From contig CATQJL010000316.1 of NCBI GenBank assembly GCA_958299035.1, positions 40,846,025 to 40,910,024 of the forward strand: a stretch of DNA of 64,000 nt, read 5' to 3'. The notes under the pieces were generated by a model. That model was given only the letters and a program-made list of their open reading frames with translations. It was not told the DNA's origin and did no database searches. Origin of the DNA: Cylicocyclus nassatus. Its lineage: Eukaryota > Nematoda > Chromadorea > Rhabditida > Strongylidae. How positions within the stretch are numbered: position 1 is the stretch's first letter; each line of letters begins with the position of its first letter. A program made the position numbers and the translations under genes. Positions 34,727 to 45,423 of the stretch are shown here, piece by piece.

Positions 34727-35662
34727 TACAGCGCCGTTTCATTTGTGTAAAGAAAAATTAGCCATTTATGTGCCTCTCTGGTCAATCAAATGTACTAATT
34801 GTTCGTCAAGGATCTTAGAGCACTCATCTACATTGGATTGAATCGATGTAACAACGGCTTGTTCTGATGGAATTGATTGACACATTCAGGCCTCTGAGGA
34901 CGGCTTTTCGTCGAAACGTTAGGCTCAATAAAGAGCTATGGTAAAAATTTGTTGTGTTGTAGAAGAAAGTCAAACAAAATTCAATCGTCACGCCAAGGTT
35001 CAAAGAAAGAAGAGCTTATAACCTGTTATAATTGTTTTAACTGTCAGCCATCTTTTTCTTTCTTTTATTGAAGTTGCTAGTGCTACTACTCTGCTATTTA
35101 GGTAAAGAGCTAACAAGACAAAATCATCTTCAACTAAAACACTCGCACAGTCTGGACCTTCCATATTTCAAACAGTAGGCTTAGAAAATCAAATAGCATG
35201 ACTGTCATCAGTGAAGCTGGATTATTATACAAGTGGCAAAAATTTCTCTCAAGGCAGAAGCTCGTTCAATATCCAAATCACCGATGTTGCTTGTCACTAT
35301 GGTTTGATGATTCGTCCATTAATGATCATTGTCTTTGGAAATATTAGTGATAAAAAACGGTTTCGTATGAATCAAGAAGCTTTTTGAGAAAGTACAACAG
35401 TTCTGTTTAAAAGTAAAGGTAGATTACAATTAGCCATCCTAGAGTTGAATTATACCTTGAACGCATAACGGAAAGTTAAAGAAGAAATAATAATTAAGGG
35501 GAGATTTAAACATAAGGTAGATTGATGAATACGGCATTATGCGTCTCGAGGTTGACTTCTACCTCAAGGTGGACTCAAAACCCATGAGAAAACTTCTTGC
35601 GATTATGTTATGAATACGGGTTATAAGCCAAGCCTTTAGGTTAAAATTTATTTCAATCTAGT
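34727..35662. other. Unassigned DNA with Penelope-like tail motif
   Basis: At 34890-34945 a GACG/CGTC stem-loop is followed by GAAACGTTAGG and CAATAAAG, like the motif in the 19589-19879 palindrome. At about 35048-35101 a hydrophobic, splice-bounded segment (AIFFFLLLKLLVLLLCYL) could be a signal-anchor exon, but its phase does not fit the next known exon. Confidence 0.35.
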
Positions 35663-36123
35663 TAAAGGCAGGCAGGCAGAATCACGACTTTTCTTTTTTT
35701 GCCTAATCCAAGCCTCTTGACACTGATTTCAAATATGGCAGTCGAATGTGTGAATTCTTCAAAAAACCCCATTTTTGAGACAATTTTGTGAGAAGCCTGG
35801 ACGAGTGCTTCTATCGCAATCCTTGTCAAAAGCAATCATTAACAGTTGTAACTATGTGTTCCATCCTGTTTGCCACGTGAAAACACGTCAAGGGCTGAGG
35901 AGAGTTTGTTCAAGGGCGCGGGCCGTTCGCAATGCTTGCTTTCGACAAGGATAGCAATAGAAACACTCCAGGCTTCTCACAAAATTGTCTCAAAAATGGG
36001 GGGGGAGGGGGGTTTTGAAGAATTCACAAATTTCGACTGCCATATTTGAAATCAGCGTCATGAAGAAGCTTGGATTAGGCAAAAAAAAGAAAAGTCGAGA
36101 TTCTGCCTGGACCCTGCCTTTAA
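35663..36123. mobile_element. Foldback element related to the core-motif family
   Basis: Arms AAAGGCAGG...GAATC and their inverse at 36090-36123 pair over about 170 bp. Both contain ATTTGAAATCAGCGTC-type sequence related to the GATTTGGAATCAGCG core of other elements. The centre includes GCTTGCTTTCGACAAGGAT pairing with its counterpart. Confidence 0.7.
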
Positions 36124-36339
36124 GGCAGATTTTTAACCTTGGGGGTTCGTTGATGAATGTGGCCAGTGAATATGCTAACGTGAGAGGATACATGGTGACC
36201 GTGGCCTTTCGATATGTAACATATGTCATGACATTTACCTTGGAACGGTGATGTCAAAATCGTACTCGTTATCTGCGGAACATTTCGAAGAAAACCGTAT
36301 TTTCCACCATCTGACATGTTTGCACAAAAGTGCGAGTAA

Positions 36340-39300
36340 TTTTACTTACTTAGATACTTAGATGGCCCGCCTTTACGTGACGTGGGGGCCCCAGCAAAGT
36401 TTCAATTTTTCCCTGTTCCTCGCTTCAGACATCCACGATCTTCTTGGCTGACGTTGGTGGCTGCGTCCACGAGTTCCAGGTGCAACAATCGCATCCAGCT
36501 GATTTCTCAGCTGGTCCACCGTTCCACGAACACGTCTGCCCATCTCGCTGGAGGTCTTCCTTGGGGACGTTTTGCTTCGCGAGGAATCCACTCCGTTCTT
36601 AGTGTCCATCTATCGTGTGTTCTTCTCATAATGTGACCCGCCCATCGATGTTTCGCTTTCACAACGTAATCCGTTGGGTCACGAAAACGAGGCATGCTTC
36701 TCATATCCGTACTGCGAAGTCCGACAAGATGTTGTTTGTGTTGTGTTCATTTTCAGAAGACTACGCTCTAGCGCTCTGTGGGGCTTTCGACGTGGCTACG
36801 GTGTCAGCCCAAGTCTCAGCTGCGTAAGAGGGCGCCGGGAGAACGGTTGAATACAGGTGGGCACGAAGCTACGAGTCCGCGGTCGGTGGCTTCCTTCAGA
36901 GGCTCGAAGGCGGCCCAAGCTGCTTTTTTTCCTGTTAAGTTCTTCCCTCAACGTTCTCCATGTTCCTCGAACGTCTGAGATACACGTAAGAAGGCGTCTC
37001 CATGATAGGAATGCCTTCCAATCCCATTTCTGCATTTTCGCAAAGGGCGTTCCTCATGAACTGAGTTTTCTTCCATTCATTCGCAATTTGATCTTCTTCC
37101 CTACTTCGTTCAGTTCCTTCAGCATTGTCTCTGCTTCAGTGATACTGCTCGAAAAAAGAACGATATCATCCGCAAAACGAAGGTTCGCAGGGATCTTTCG
37201 TCAACTCATATGCCTCTCTCGCCCTAGTCCAGTGACTTCATCACCCAGCAAGGCCGCGGTGAACAGCTTCGGCGAAATAGTGTTGCCTTGATGCACCCCT
37301 TCGCAATCGAAATGGTCAAGGGGTGATGGAATAGCTGCATCGTTGTTGTACAGTTCTTGTAACAGTCGGCTAACGTCTCAGGTAAGCTGGATCCACTCCC
37401 TGGTTGACTAGCGGTGACAGGATGGCGTTAGGTTTAAAGCTGTCAAAGGCTTTCTCGTAGTCGACGAAGGTCAGGACGAGAGGCACTCGGTACTCCCGGC
37501 AGATTTCTATGATCCTCGAAACCGTCTGAATGTGGTCCATGCAAATAATCCCTTGCGGAATCCAGCTTGTTCTTAGGGTTGAGTTTCATCCAGTGTCCTA
37601 GATATGCGAGTGAGGATAATCTTCGCAAAAAGCTTGTACAGCACACTCAGCAGACATATTGGACGGTAGTTCCGAAGATCCTCCCGTTCACCCTTCTTGA
37701 GATAAGGAGGTTCTTGACGTTCTCCAGTGGTCGGGATTCCTTTCCTTCGGAAGGTAAGATGTTGAGTACGACGCGAGAGTCTCGTATAGGCATTGTCCTC
37801 CGGCTCGCAAAAATTCGACGGAAAAAGGTCTGGCCCTGGAGCCGTGGACGTCTTCATGGTTTGAATCACCGTGCGCACTTCAGCAGGTAGAAATCGTGGT
37901 GGTACTTTTCTAGTGGGAACAACGGGCATCGGCACGGGTGTTGATGAGCGGAAGAGGTTGGTATAAAAGTCCTTCTCGACAGATTCCATCTTGTATCGGG
38001 AAGAAATCGGAGTCCCGTCTTCGTTCAGTAGTGCAGCCAACGGTACATGATATTCACAGAGGCCTTCGGCACTTCTTGAAACTTCGTCTTTCTTCGGCTG
38101 CCTCCAGTTTCTTGGCCTACCCTTACCTCCTAAGATCCTCTTGAGCTGTTCTGCAACTGGCGTTGGCTATCAGTCCTCCAGATGGACTGCATTCGGATCT
38201 CAAAAATCTTTTCCTTTCGAGCAATTCCTTGGTGGTTTTCGAAATGCGTTCAAGTTCTTCTCGAAAGTAACTAAGGCGCACTCTCCGCAGGCTCGCAATC
38301 CTTTCAGAAGCCGGTCCTAGTCGTACGTTGGGTCCTCCTCGATGGGCCAGTCACAACTTGATATGAGCTCTTCTAACCGTCTAAACGACTTCTTTCCTTC
38401 TTGCGACACTGTCGCAAACCTTCTTTTCCAGCTTTCGACAGAATCGCACCTTCGCTCCAAGGAGGCGGTGATTAGAGCAACTGCAGAAGGATGGAACTAC
38501 TAAGACATCGGACAATCCACCTTCGATGGTAAAATGTGGTCGATCTCCGTAAGTCGTTCCGTTGAGCGATTCCCATGTCCACCGGCGATGTTCTTTCTTC
38601 ATGAAGACGCAATTTCCATGAAAAAGTTGTGCGGCGGAGAGAAGTCCAAAAAGACGGTTGCCGTTTTCGTACAGGAGTCCATATCCAAACTTCCCGATCC
38701 TAAATTCCTTTTCTAGTGGCATCCCGATTTTCGCGTTGATTTCGCCCACAACAAACTTGTAGAAGGGCTCCTCGTTGCGGACGACCTCCTCCACGTCTTC
38801 GAAGAGAGCATCTAGTGCTGAATCGTCGGCTGATGATGTTTGTGAGTAGCAGTTGATGATTGATTGTGTCCTGACATGGAGGTCGTAGTCGTAGTCGTAG
38901 GATGGCTAGTCGGTGACAGGATCTCATGCAAATCGACAAGATGGACGGTAGATGGGTGGACGAGAAGGCCAACGCCAACGTTCGTGGTGGAGCCTTCTTA
39001 CCACGAATGATGAGCCCCCCAGCCTCCCATCCTCATCTGTCGCACGTCCTTCTTCCTGGACTTTCCTGCAGAGCGATAACGTGGTATTTGATGTGCTCTG
39101 CAACGTCAAGAAGAGCGTGGAGGAAAGAGCGTTTGTGAGAGTGTCCTAGCGTTGTAGATGCAAAGCATGAAGCAGTCTCCATGGCGTGTCGACCGGGCAG
39201 ACGTGTCGTTTTTGTCCGAATCCAAAAGGCTCCCTGAGGACCCTGACATCGTTCTTGCTAACACCCGGCGCCGTTGGCAGGATCCGATGTGCAGGGTTTT

Positions 39301-39532
39301 CTATATCTTCTTGCTGACTGAATAATAAGATTTGTTTCCTACAAGAGCAGAATCACTAGGGCTGCTCTTGATTTTCCCGGGCGATCGCTGACCCCGGGCT
39401 TGGAGCGAGGAGAACCGCCTAAGGACCAGAAACCAGGCGGCGGTGGATCTGGTCTGGCCGGCTCTTAGCTAGGCATCCGGCCGAAACTGAAAACGTCGAA
39501 CTCTTTCACAGCTTGGGCTTGGGGGGGGGGGG
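36340..39532 (-). pseudogene. RTE-type non-LTR retrotransposon, decayed
   Basis: A minus-strand LINE of about 3.2 kb. The apurinic endonuclease covers about 39150-38380, with VIALQE, FVVGEINAKIG (the family has GDFNAKIG), HRRWTWESLNGTTYGD and VPSFCS..NHRL. The reverse transcriptase follows at 38040-37250, with STAPGPD, KGEREDLRNYRPICLLSVLY and LDETQP. The C-terminal block at 36704-36375 has KHRWAGHIMRR and AKRPQGRPPARWADV. The 3' end at about 36340-36364 shows short TAAGTA-type repeats, typical of RTE tails. The 5' side ends near a G run at 39521-39532. Many stops and frameshifts: it is dead. Confidence 0.85.
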
Positions 39533-39654
39533 TCTGCTAAAGTGTAGACTCGGCTGTCATCGCAGTTCGACGCCAGTGTCACCGTTACGCCACGCTGAGG
39601 CGGCGACCATTGTGGGGGTAATTTTACGTAGTAATTTTAGTAGGTGCTGGATTT

Positions 39655-39730
39655 TTTGAATGGTCCAGTGGTTAGTGCTTTCTTTTGTTGCTAACGAAGA
39701 TAGTTTCGAGATCAGCGTTTCAAGGCAAGC
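39655..39730 (+). other. tRNA-like sequence, possible SINE head
   Basis: TGGTCCAGTGGTTAG resembles an A box and AGTTTCGAGATC a degenerate B box about 35 nt later. No complete cloverleaf forms. This may be a decayed tRNA-derived SINE. Confidence 0.3.
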
Positions 39731-39932
39731 ATTTTGATAAGGAAGGTATTCCAAGAGGCCACCCATAATCAGCTATCAAAAAACTTTTAAGCATATTCAA
39801 ACCATATAAAAGCGAAGACAACGTTCTAGAGTCAAATACTTGTATATCTAAAGAAATTAATTTTTTTTTCTGTTGCATCTAAGATGAAAAAAAGGGAAAA
39901 AACTTAAAGATAGCATTATTTTCATGTTATAG

Positions 39933-41184
39933 AGTTATTACAATAACAAAGCAGAGCCACGTAGTGTCGTCTGGAACACGATTCAGTCAATGGTGACAGT
40001 TCCTAGTCCAGTTGTTGGTTATGGAGAAGAAGGCTGTAAGCTTTCACTTTGTCTAAGAAACGCATACGCTGAAGTTGCAGTAGCTGTTTACTACGCATTG
40101 CAAGACTACCCTGTGGTTAATATGACTGGTTTTGTAATTGGATCGGAATGGCCATGGGTAGAAGTGCTGGCACTTCGAAATGGTGCTGCTAAGGTTATTT
40201 CAGTAACTATTAATTTTTTTTGTCAAAGGCAGTAATTTCCAAAATGGACCCCCTGTCAGAATTCAATAGTTTTGGGTAGTGGACCATCCAGGTACACCCT
40301 AGGTCAAATCCTACCCTCCGATTTATGCGCTGAGTCCTGAAAACTCCAAAAGTTCAGATTCTACCAATGACGCCCACGCAATGGAAGTGTGCGGAGCTGG
40401 TGGAGTTTAAAACGCGTTTTCGGGACTTAGCGCATCGATAAAAGGTACTGTTGGGTACTACAATGTAACCTTTGCTTCAACTGGATTGAAGGCAGGGCCT
40501 TGTGATCTAATTAAGGCTCCTCGCGCCGCGACACATTCGGCGTCTTTCTCGCACTCGTGCTCTCTGATCATCCTTTAGCCTTGACTAGGTCACGAAGTCC
40601 CCCCCCCCCTTTTTTTTAGCCGTCAATATAGTTGAATGAAAGGTTACTTGGACGGTCTGTTACCTAAAACTACTAAAATCTGACAGGGATCAATTTTGAA
40701 GAGCCACTGACTTCAAATACTATTTACAGGTGCCCATTGTTTCCGTGTTGACGATTCATCATGTTTCTGGCTAAGAGATTGAACTATTAAATTTAAATTT
40801 TTGCAACCACCTTCACATGGTCGTTTACAAATACAAATCGTTTTAGGTAGTCACTGTAGAATACCAAGAAACAAAAATTGTTGGAACAAAAAAAATTGAG
40901 TATATTCATCCTATCGAATTCGCAAAACAATGGAGCGAGTAAGTTCCAAATCTTCTATGAGAGTCGATGTCTTTTTGTGTCGGATCATGTCATACATCTA
41001 GAAAAAATGCAAGTTATGATTTCTCAATTTCTTTCTCTTCCATCGAGCACAGTGGCTTAGGAAGGTAATAATATATTGCAACAACTTTCCTTGCCCATAC
41101 ACATTTTAAGGTACGGTGATCCGATTGATCCATTTGGTGATTTGAAGGAGGTACAGAAGGTGTTGTGCTTACTCAAGCGAGGAG
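39933..41184 (+). CDS. DUF268-family gene, three exons, partial
   Basis: Exons 39933-40193, 40847-40938 and 41111-41184 join in frame. Splice sites are GTTATAG before exon 1, AAG/GT and CGTTTTAG around intron 1, GTAAGT and TTTTAAG around intron 2. The product contains GYGEEGCKLSL, then YYALQDYPVVNMTGFVIGSE, PWVEVLALRNGAAK, VTVEY, HPIEFAKQW and YGDPIDPFGDLKEV, which follow the conserved blocks of DUF268 proteins known from Caenorhabditis; the biochemical role is unknown. Start exon(s) and the C-terminal blocks are missing: exon 3 ends LLKRGG at a weak donor, and without splicing a stop follows within eight codons. It could be a pseudogene or the fragment of a gene split by the RTE insertion upstream. 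Confidence 0.7.
40520..40625. repeat. Dispersed repeat shared with 17436-17530
   Basis: It lies in intron 1 of the DUF268 gene. GCGACACATTCGGCGTC, CTCTGATCAT and TAGCCTTGACTAGGTCACGAAG match the copy at 17.4 kb. A run of C then T (40602-40616) follows. Confidence 0.5.
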
Positions 41185-41771
41185 GTAGCAGACTATTATG
41201 TTAACAACTGGATAGTGATTCAAGCGTTATCCGGGCTAAGTGTCACCGTTAATATGAAAGTGGGGACTAGAATGTGAATCCCAAACCGTTCAAGGACAAG
41301 CTTGTGTTCTCTTTGAACCTGCCTCTTACGTTCCCTTTCCCATCTCACCCCAGCCAAGTGGAGCTTTGAAGTTTACTGTAAAATCAATACTTACCTCCAA
41401 GCAGCCCAAACTGCATATTGATCACCGCAAAAAATTAGCTTTAATGGTGCTGCTTGCATGAAGCTTTCACTTTGAGATTGGTAAAGACTAGACTTACTTT
41501 TTGTAGAAAAGTGCTAAAAATCAGTAAATTAATAAGTTGGCGGAGCGATCCATCACCAGAAATAACCTAAAATCCACCAGAAACATGGCTTGCAAAATTT
41601 CAGCTCAGGTAATTGATTCACAAAGAGTCTATATGAAAAACACATGCTTTCAAGCATATCTACAAACTTTGAGGTGTAAATATGTTCGGATAAATAGAGG
41701 CTGTCTGCAGTAAACATATACCCATTTCATCGTTTTTGTTGTTAGTACGTTCACATTGTCAATAACATCTA
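41185..41771. other. Unassigned DNA after the DUF268 exons
   Basis: The expected C-terminal DUF268 blocks were not found on this strand. Confidence 0.4.
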
Positions 41772-41922
41772 AAGGCTACTGCAAAAGGAAGAAGCAGAAG
41801 CAGCACTATTAAGCGACGCAAACGCGGTGCGCGTATCCTCACCGTCGTAAACCTTGCGCTCTGCGCCCAATAAAGCCGCGTTCGTGCCTAAAGATTTTGT
41901 CCCTTCGTCATGCAGTAGCCTA
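41772..41922 (-). mobile_element. Short TIR element (MITE), copy 2
   Basis: This is an inverted copy of 15328-15481, with ends AGGCTACTGC and GCAGTAGCCT and interior GAACGCGGCTTTATTGGGCG on the minus strand. Confidence 0.7.
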
Positions 41923-42389
41923 TAGCAACAATAGCCTCGCACTTTGATGGGGATTGAATCTTACGATTCAATGTACGCTCAACAACTGCAGCGGCACAGT
42001 CTTCCTCGCAATCGTATGTGAGTTTAATGTTGAATAATCGCGTGGCTCCTGATGAGCGTCACCCATGTCTCGCTCAAAAAATAAATTTCAGCAAGAAAAT
42101 TGCTTCAGAAGGTAAAAGCGACCATGCCTGCTCCAGCCATGAATGTGGATGGTCCGAGAATACCTCAAAAATTCAGATTCAGATTGGACAGAAGGGTGGC
42201 AAATCTTATGATCATGATGAAGGGCGGATCAATCTGTATACGTTGAAGCCCAAATTAAGGCTTGCCATCTTTAAACCACCCAGATTGATGGTCGAACACG
42301 TGACTCTGCCTCTACCTAAACGTTTTCTTGCTCTGGAATTCTTCTTCTGCAGCGACACTCGGGCGGCTGGTTAGTTACTGGCTTTACTA

Positions 42390-42872
42390 TTGAGTTGTAA
42401 AAAAGTTCTGCCAATTTTTTTCATAATTAGCAAAAGTGAATGCGAATGCAAGCGAATTTCTTGAGATGTGTTCTTAGTGTGCGATGATCCCGCTACCCTA
42501 TACGCTGTTTAGCTCGAAAAAATGACGATCAACTAGGAAGAAAGCCCAAAAAGGAGAAAAATTTGTTGCAGTTAAGTCTGCGAAAATTCACATTTTCAGA
42601 TTATGGACGCATAAAGTTTGCAGAAGATTTGTATAAAAATCCGTTCTACACCTTGTATATTGGCTAGATGAAGTGATATCCAGAAGCATGAAATAACTGT
42701 TGAATTCAACGTCGCCACCCGTTTCGAAACGCAGCCAGCGCGATTTTTGAAAAGAGCATCCATGCATACCTAATCAGTAATCTAAGGCAAAATATCGTCA
42801 ATTGACAGCCACTCAATATGAATAAAAAAATTTGGCTCAACGCCCATTGGCAGAACTTTCTTTACAACCTAG
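42390..42872. mobile_element. Mariner-like MITE, family 3
   Basis: The left end TTGAGTTGTAAAAAAGTTCT and the inverse of the right end CTAGGTTGTAAAGAAAGTTC are flanked by TA. It is 483 bp, without transposase. Confidence 0.65.
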
Positions 42873-43818
42873 TATTGTCAACATCAAAATCTCATTATCC
42901 CCAATCTGGATGGACGGTCCCCTCAAGCTCTTCTTGGTATCTAGCTTAACTTAACTTGCACACAACGTAAAAAAATTTGATAATTTTTAACGACAATTGT
43001 CCCACAGCAATGACTTAACGCTAAGTTGCTCTTTGTTGTAAGGTACTTGAAAATGCTTCAAAATAGGACTCCAGGGTTACTCAGTTATCTATGTCCATGA
43101 CACTTTCTCTTCAGAAGGAAAAGTGTTTTACTAGGGCATTCACAGATAAATTTTAGTGTAAATTTGTTTTGTTTGTTGAATGTTGGACTTTTGCAGCGAT
43201 CCAACGTAGATTGTATTAGGTTGACAGAAAGAAGCCTTTTTTGCGTTTTCGAGACTAAAACCGATTTTGCTTCGGAGAATTACTGCTGTTGCAATTGTGT
43301 GAATCTAAATCAAATCAAAAATTGTTTTAATGTGATAGGGGACAGATAGTCAAAAGAATATAAGAAACATTTTTTTGATAGAGCACGACAAGGCCCACGA
43401 AATGGAGTTGAAGCATTAGCAAGGAAATCAATCCACGGGAAATTCAAAGCCAAGATCAAAAATCTAAATCTTAATAAACTGTTTTTCGTCCAAAAGGGTC
43501 CTGCAGTTCTTGTGTAATGCTCCACATCAAACATTACTCGCACAGTTCCTCAATTTTTCCGTGGACAGAATACGAGAAACAAAAAGGAAGGAATGCAAAT
43601 ATATAGCCTTTTTCGGTTTTTTGCACCAAATTTCTTTTCTGAAGAAATAGCGTTTGTAGACTGTTAGAAATTCACGGCCATACTTGCAAAGGTTTGTAGC
43701 AAAGAAATTTTCATGTGAGAACAGCCCAGCATCGCTCTAGCAAGAGCTAGCTAACTATTATTTCTCATTGTCGGTATGGAAATCACAAGAGTTATTTATA
43801 TGATATTCTGATGCAAAA
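42873..43818. other. Unassigned DNA
   Basis: No repeat ends or exons were recognised. Confidence 0.4.
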
Positions 43819-43820
43819 TA

Positions 43821-43855
43821 TTAGGTCATTCCGAAAGTAATTTCGCTTTTTTCAA
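43821..43855 (+). repeat. Solo mariner-like TIR
   Basis: TTAGGTCATTCCGAAAGTAA follows TA and resembles other mariner TIRs in this window, but I cannot find its inverse partner within 3 kb. Confidence 0.45.
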
Positions 43856-44640
43856 ACGGGCGCCACATGTGATGGAACAAAGATTTGTAAGAGGTCTTGA
43901 TAGCATTCGATGCAGAATTCCATCCTCTTTCTAAGGGTCACAGTATTTCTACAGCACAATCAATGAGCTTTTGAAGAATTACGAAAATCTGCGATCCATG
44001 CTTTTGAGATGCTCAAGTTTCACAATTTTTCTAAATTTTTACATCAACCCTCCGAATGAGTCCAAGTAACGATTTGATAGAGCAAACCCCATAGGATATG
44101 GCGTAGCTTTTTTCTCATTTTTATATCTCGCCATAATTTCTTAAAAAATTTATTATTAAGACCATCGAACTTTGACAGGCCTACATCAGCCACATTCGTA
44201 TCAAACCATAAATCTTCGGAATTCAAGATTCCAAGATGGTATTATGATTTAACACTATTTACGTAGGAAAAGGAGTCTTGAGATATTCTGAAAATTTGGA
44301 GGATCCGATTAAAATTATTTACACCTAGTTGGTTTCTGTTTTTTTACTCTTGAATATACCATTTTTCAAAAAATAATTTTTGCTAAAAGATGGTGAGCGA
44401 ATTATTGATTAATGACGAAGGGATAGATCAAATTAGCGAAATATCAGATTAGCAGGTCACCTCACGCCAGGTGTTGTTGATCAAACTACAAGACTCAAAT
44501 CCAAATTTTATATTAGCCAATGCAAACAAGTTTACATTTTTCCTTTCAAATTCTCTAGAAAGGAAAAATACTTCTTGGGAGTAAGTCCGATGCCAAAATG
44601 TTGATAAGTTCCACATTCGTTCTAAGGATCGCTGAAAGTG
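43856..44640. other. Unassigned DNA, possible mariner remnant
   Basis: It probably includes the body of the element whose left end is at 43821; no transposase motif was recognised. Confidence 0.3.
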
Positions 44641-44644
44641 CGCT

Positions 44645-44745
44645 AGGCGATAATTACCGATTATCGCGGCCTCGTGGGTGCGAACCCGCGACTGCGACGC
44701 AGTCATTACCCGCTGTTGTGGTGAGATAAGCAAATCGGCAGGTAT
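44645..44745 (-). other. tRNA-like sequence (SINE or tRNA pseudogene)
   Basis: On the minus strand, AGCGGGTAATG resembles a D-loop, GACTGC-GTC-GCAGTC a hairpin, and GCGGGTTCGCACCC a T-arm with one change from the consensus B box; CCGATT and AATCGG could close an acceptor stem. The anticodon stem-loop is malformed (3 nt loop), so it is not a functional tRNA. Confidence 0.4.
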
Positions 44746-45423
44746 ACGCAGCAGGCCTACCTGTGACTGCCTTACCCAGGGTAGTCGGTAGCTTTGCGCA
44801 GAGGCGATAACGTGACCAATGAGGCTCTGCCGAGGTGCGTTTATTGCTGGTTGAAAACTTATACCAATTGCCCGCGATGGCGCCTGAACAAGGCTGTCAT
44901 ACGCAATTTTTGAACGTCCCCAGGGGGCAGCAAGATTCAAAGCTTACAGATGGAGCTATTTGATGTACGCGTTCATTTATTAGAGCGGTGTCATCATGCG
45001 TGGTCTGCTCTTGACAGCTCGCCTATTCCCTCCGACTTGCTTACTTTTTTTAATGAAGGAATTTTTCTTAGGATCAGTGAAAAAAATATTACAATATCGG
45101 AGACTTTTCAGCTGTTCTAGCCTTATATAGTTCATCACCGAAATGATTTTTTTAAAATCTCAAATGTGGTTCTGGACTATTGAACCATTCTTGCAGAATC
45201 AGGAGCAAGTCGTTGAGCAAACCTGACGTATTCCTCATCTATAATCCTTCCTCTATAATTGTTGCAATTTTGGACCTATCAAAGAATATATAATTTCATT
45301 CGATCCCTCTGTACAAAAAAATTCGCATAATCATACAACAATTATCATGGAAAACAATGAGGTTTTATCGCATAGAGATCATAGTCAAAAAGCCACAAAA
45401 GTGATACACCCAAACGTAGATTT
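44746..45423. other. 3' flank of the membrane protein gene
   Basis: The minus-strand frame 44449-44940 runs through the tRNA-like sequence and is not a supported gene. The sequence below the stop at 45424 should hold the 3' UTR. Confidence 0.35.

Noticed and set aside
34890..34945. Hammerhead ribozyme
   Set aside because: CTGAGGA and GAAAC are both present, but the stem between them uses the GA bases of the core (GACG/CGTC), so the canonical catalytic core cannot form; kept only as a retroelement tail motif.
35048..35174. Signal-anchor exon of the DUF268 gene
   Set aside because: It has a hydrophobic stretch and an acceptor, but its exit phase does not match the exon at 39933 and no start codon is in frame; noted only.
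42601..42666. Last exon of the DUF268 gene (YGRIKFAEDLY, after TTTTCAG)
   Set aside because: The phase would fit, but the residues do not continue the conserved DUF268 blocks; probably chance.
44645..44745. Functional tRNA gene
   Set aside because: The anticodon hairpin has a 3 nt loop and the D arm is not convincing; better as a tRNA-derived repeat.
44449..44940. 163-codon minus-strand frame
   Set aside because: It runs through a tRNA-like repeat and lacks any domain or splice context.
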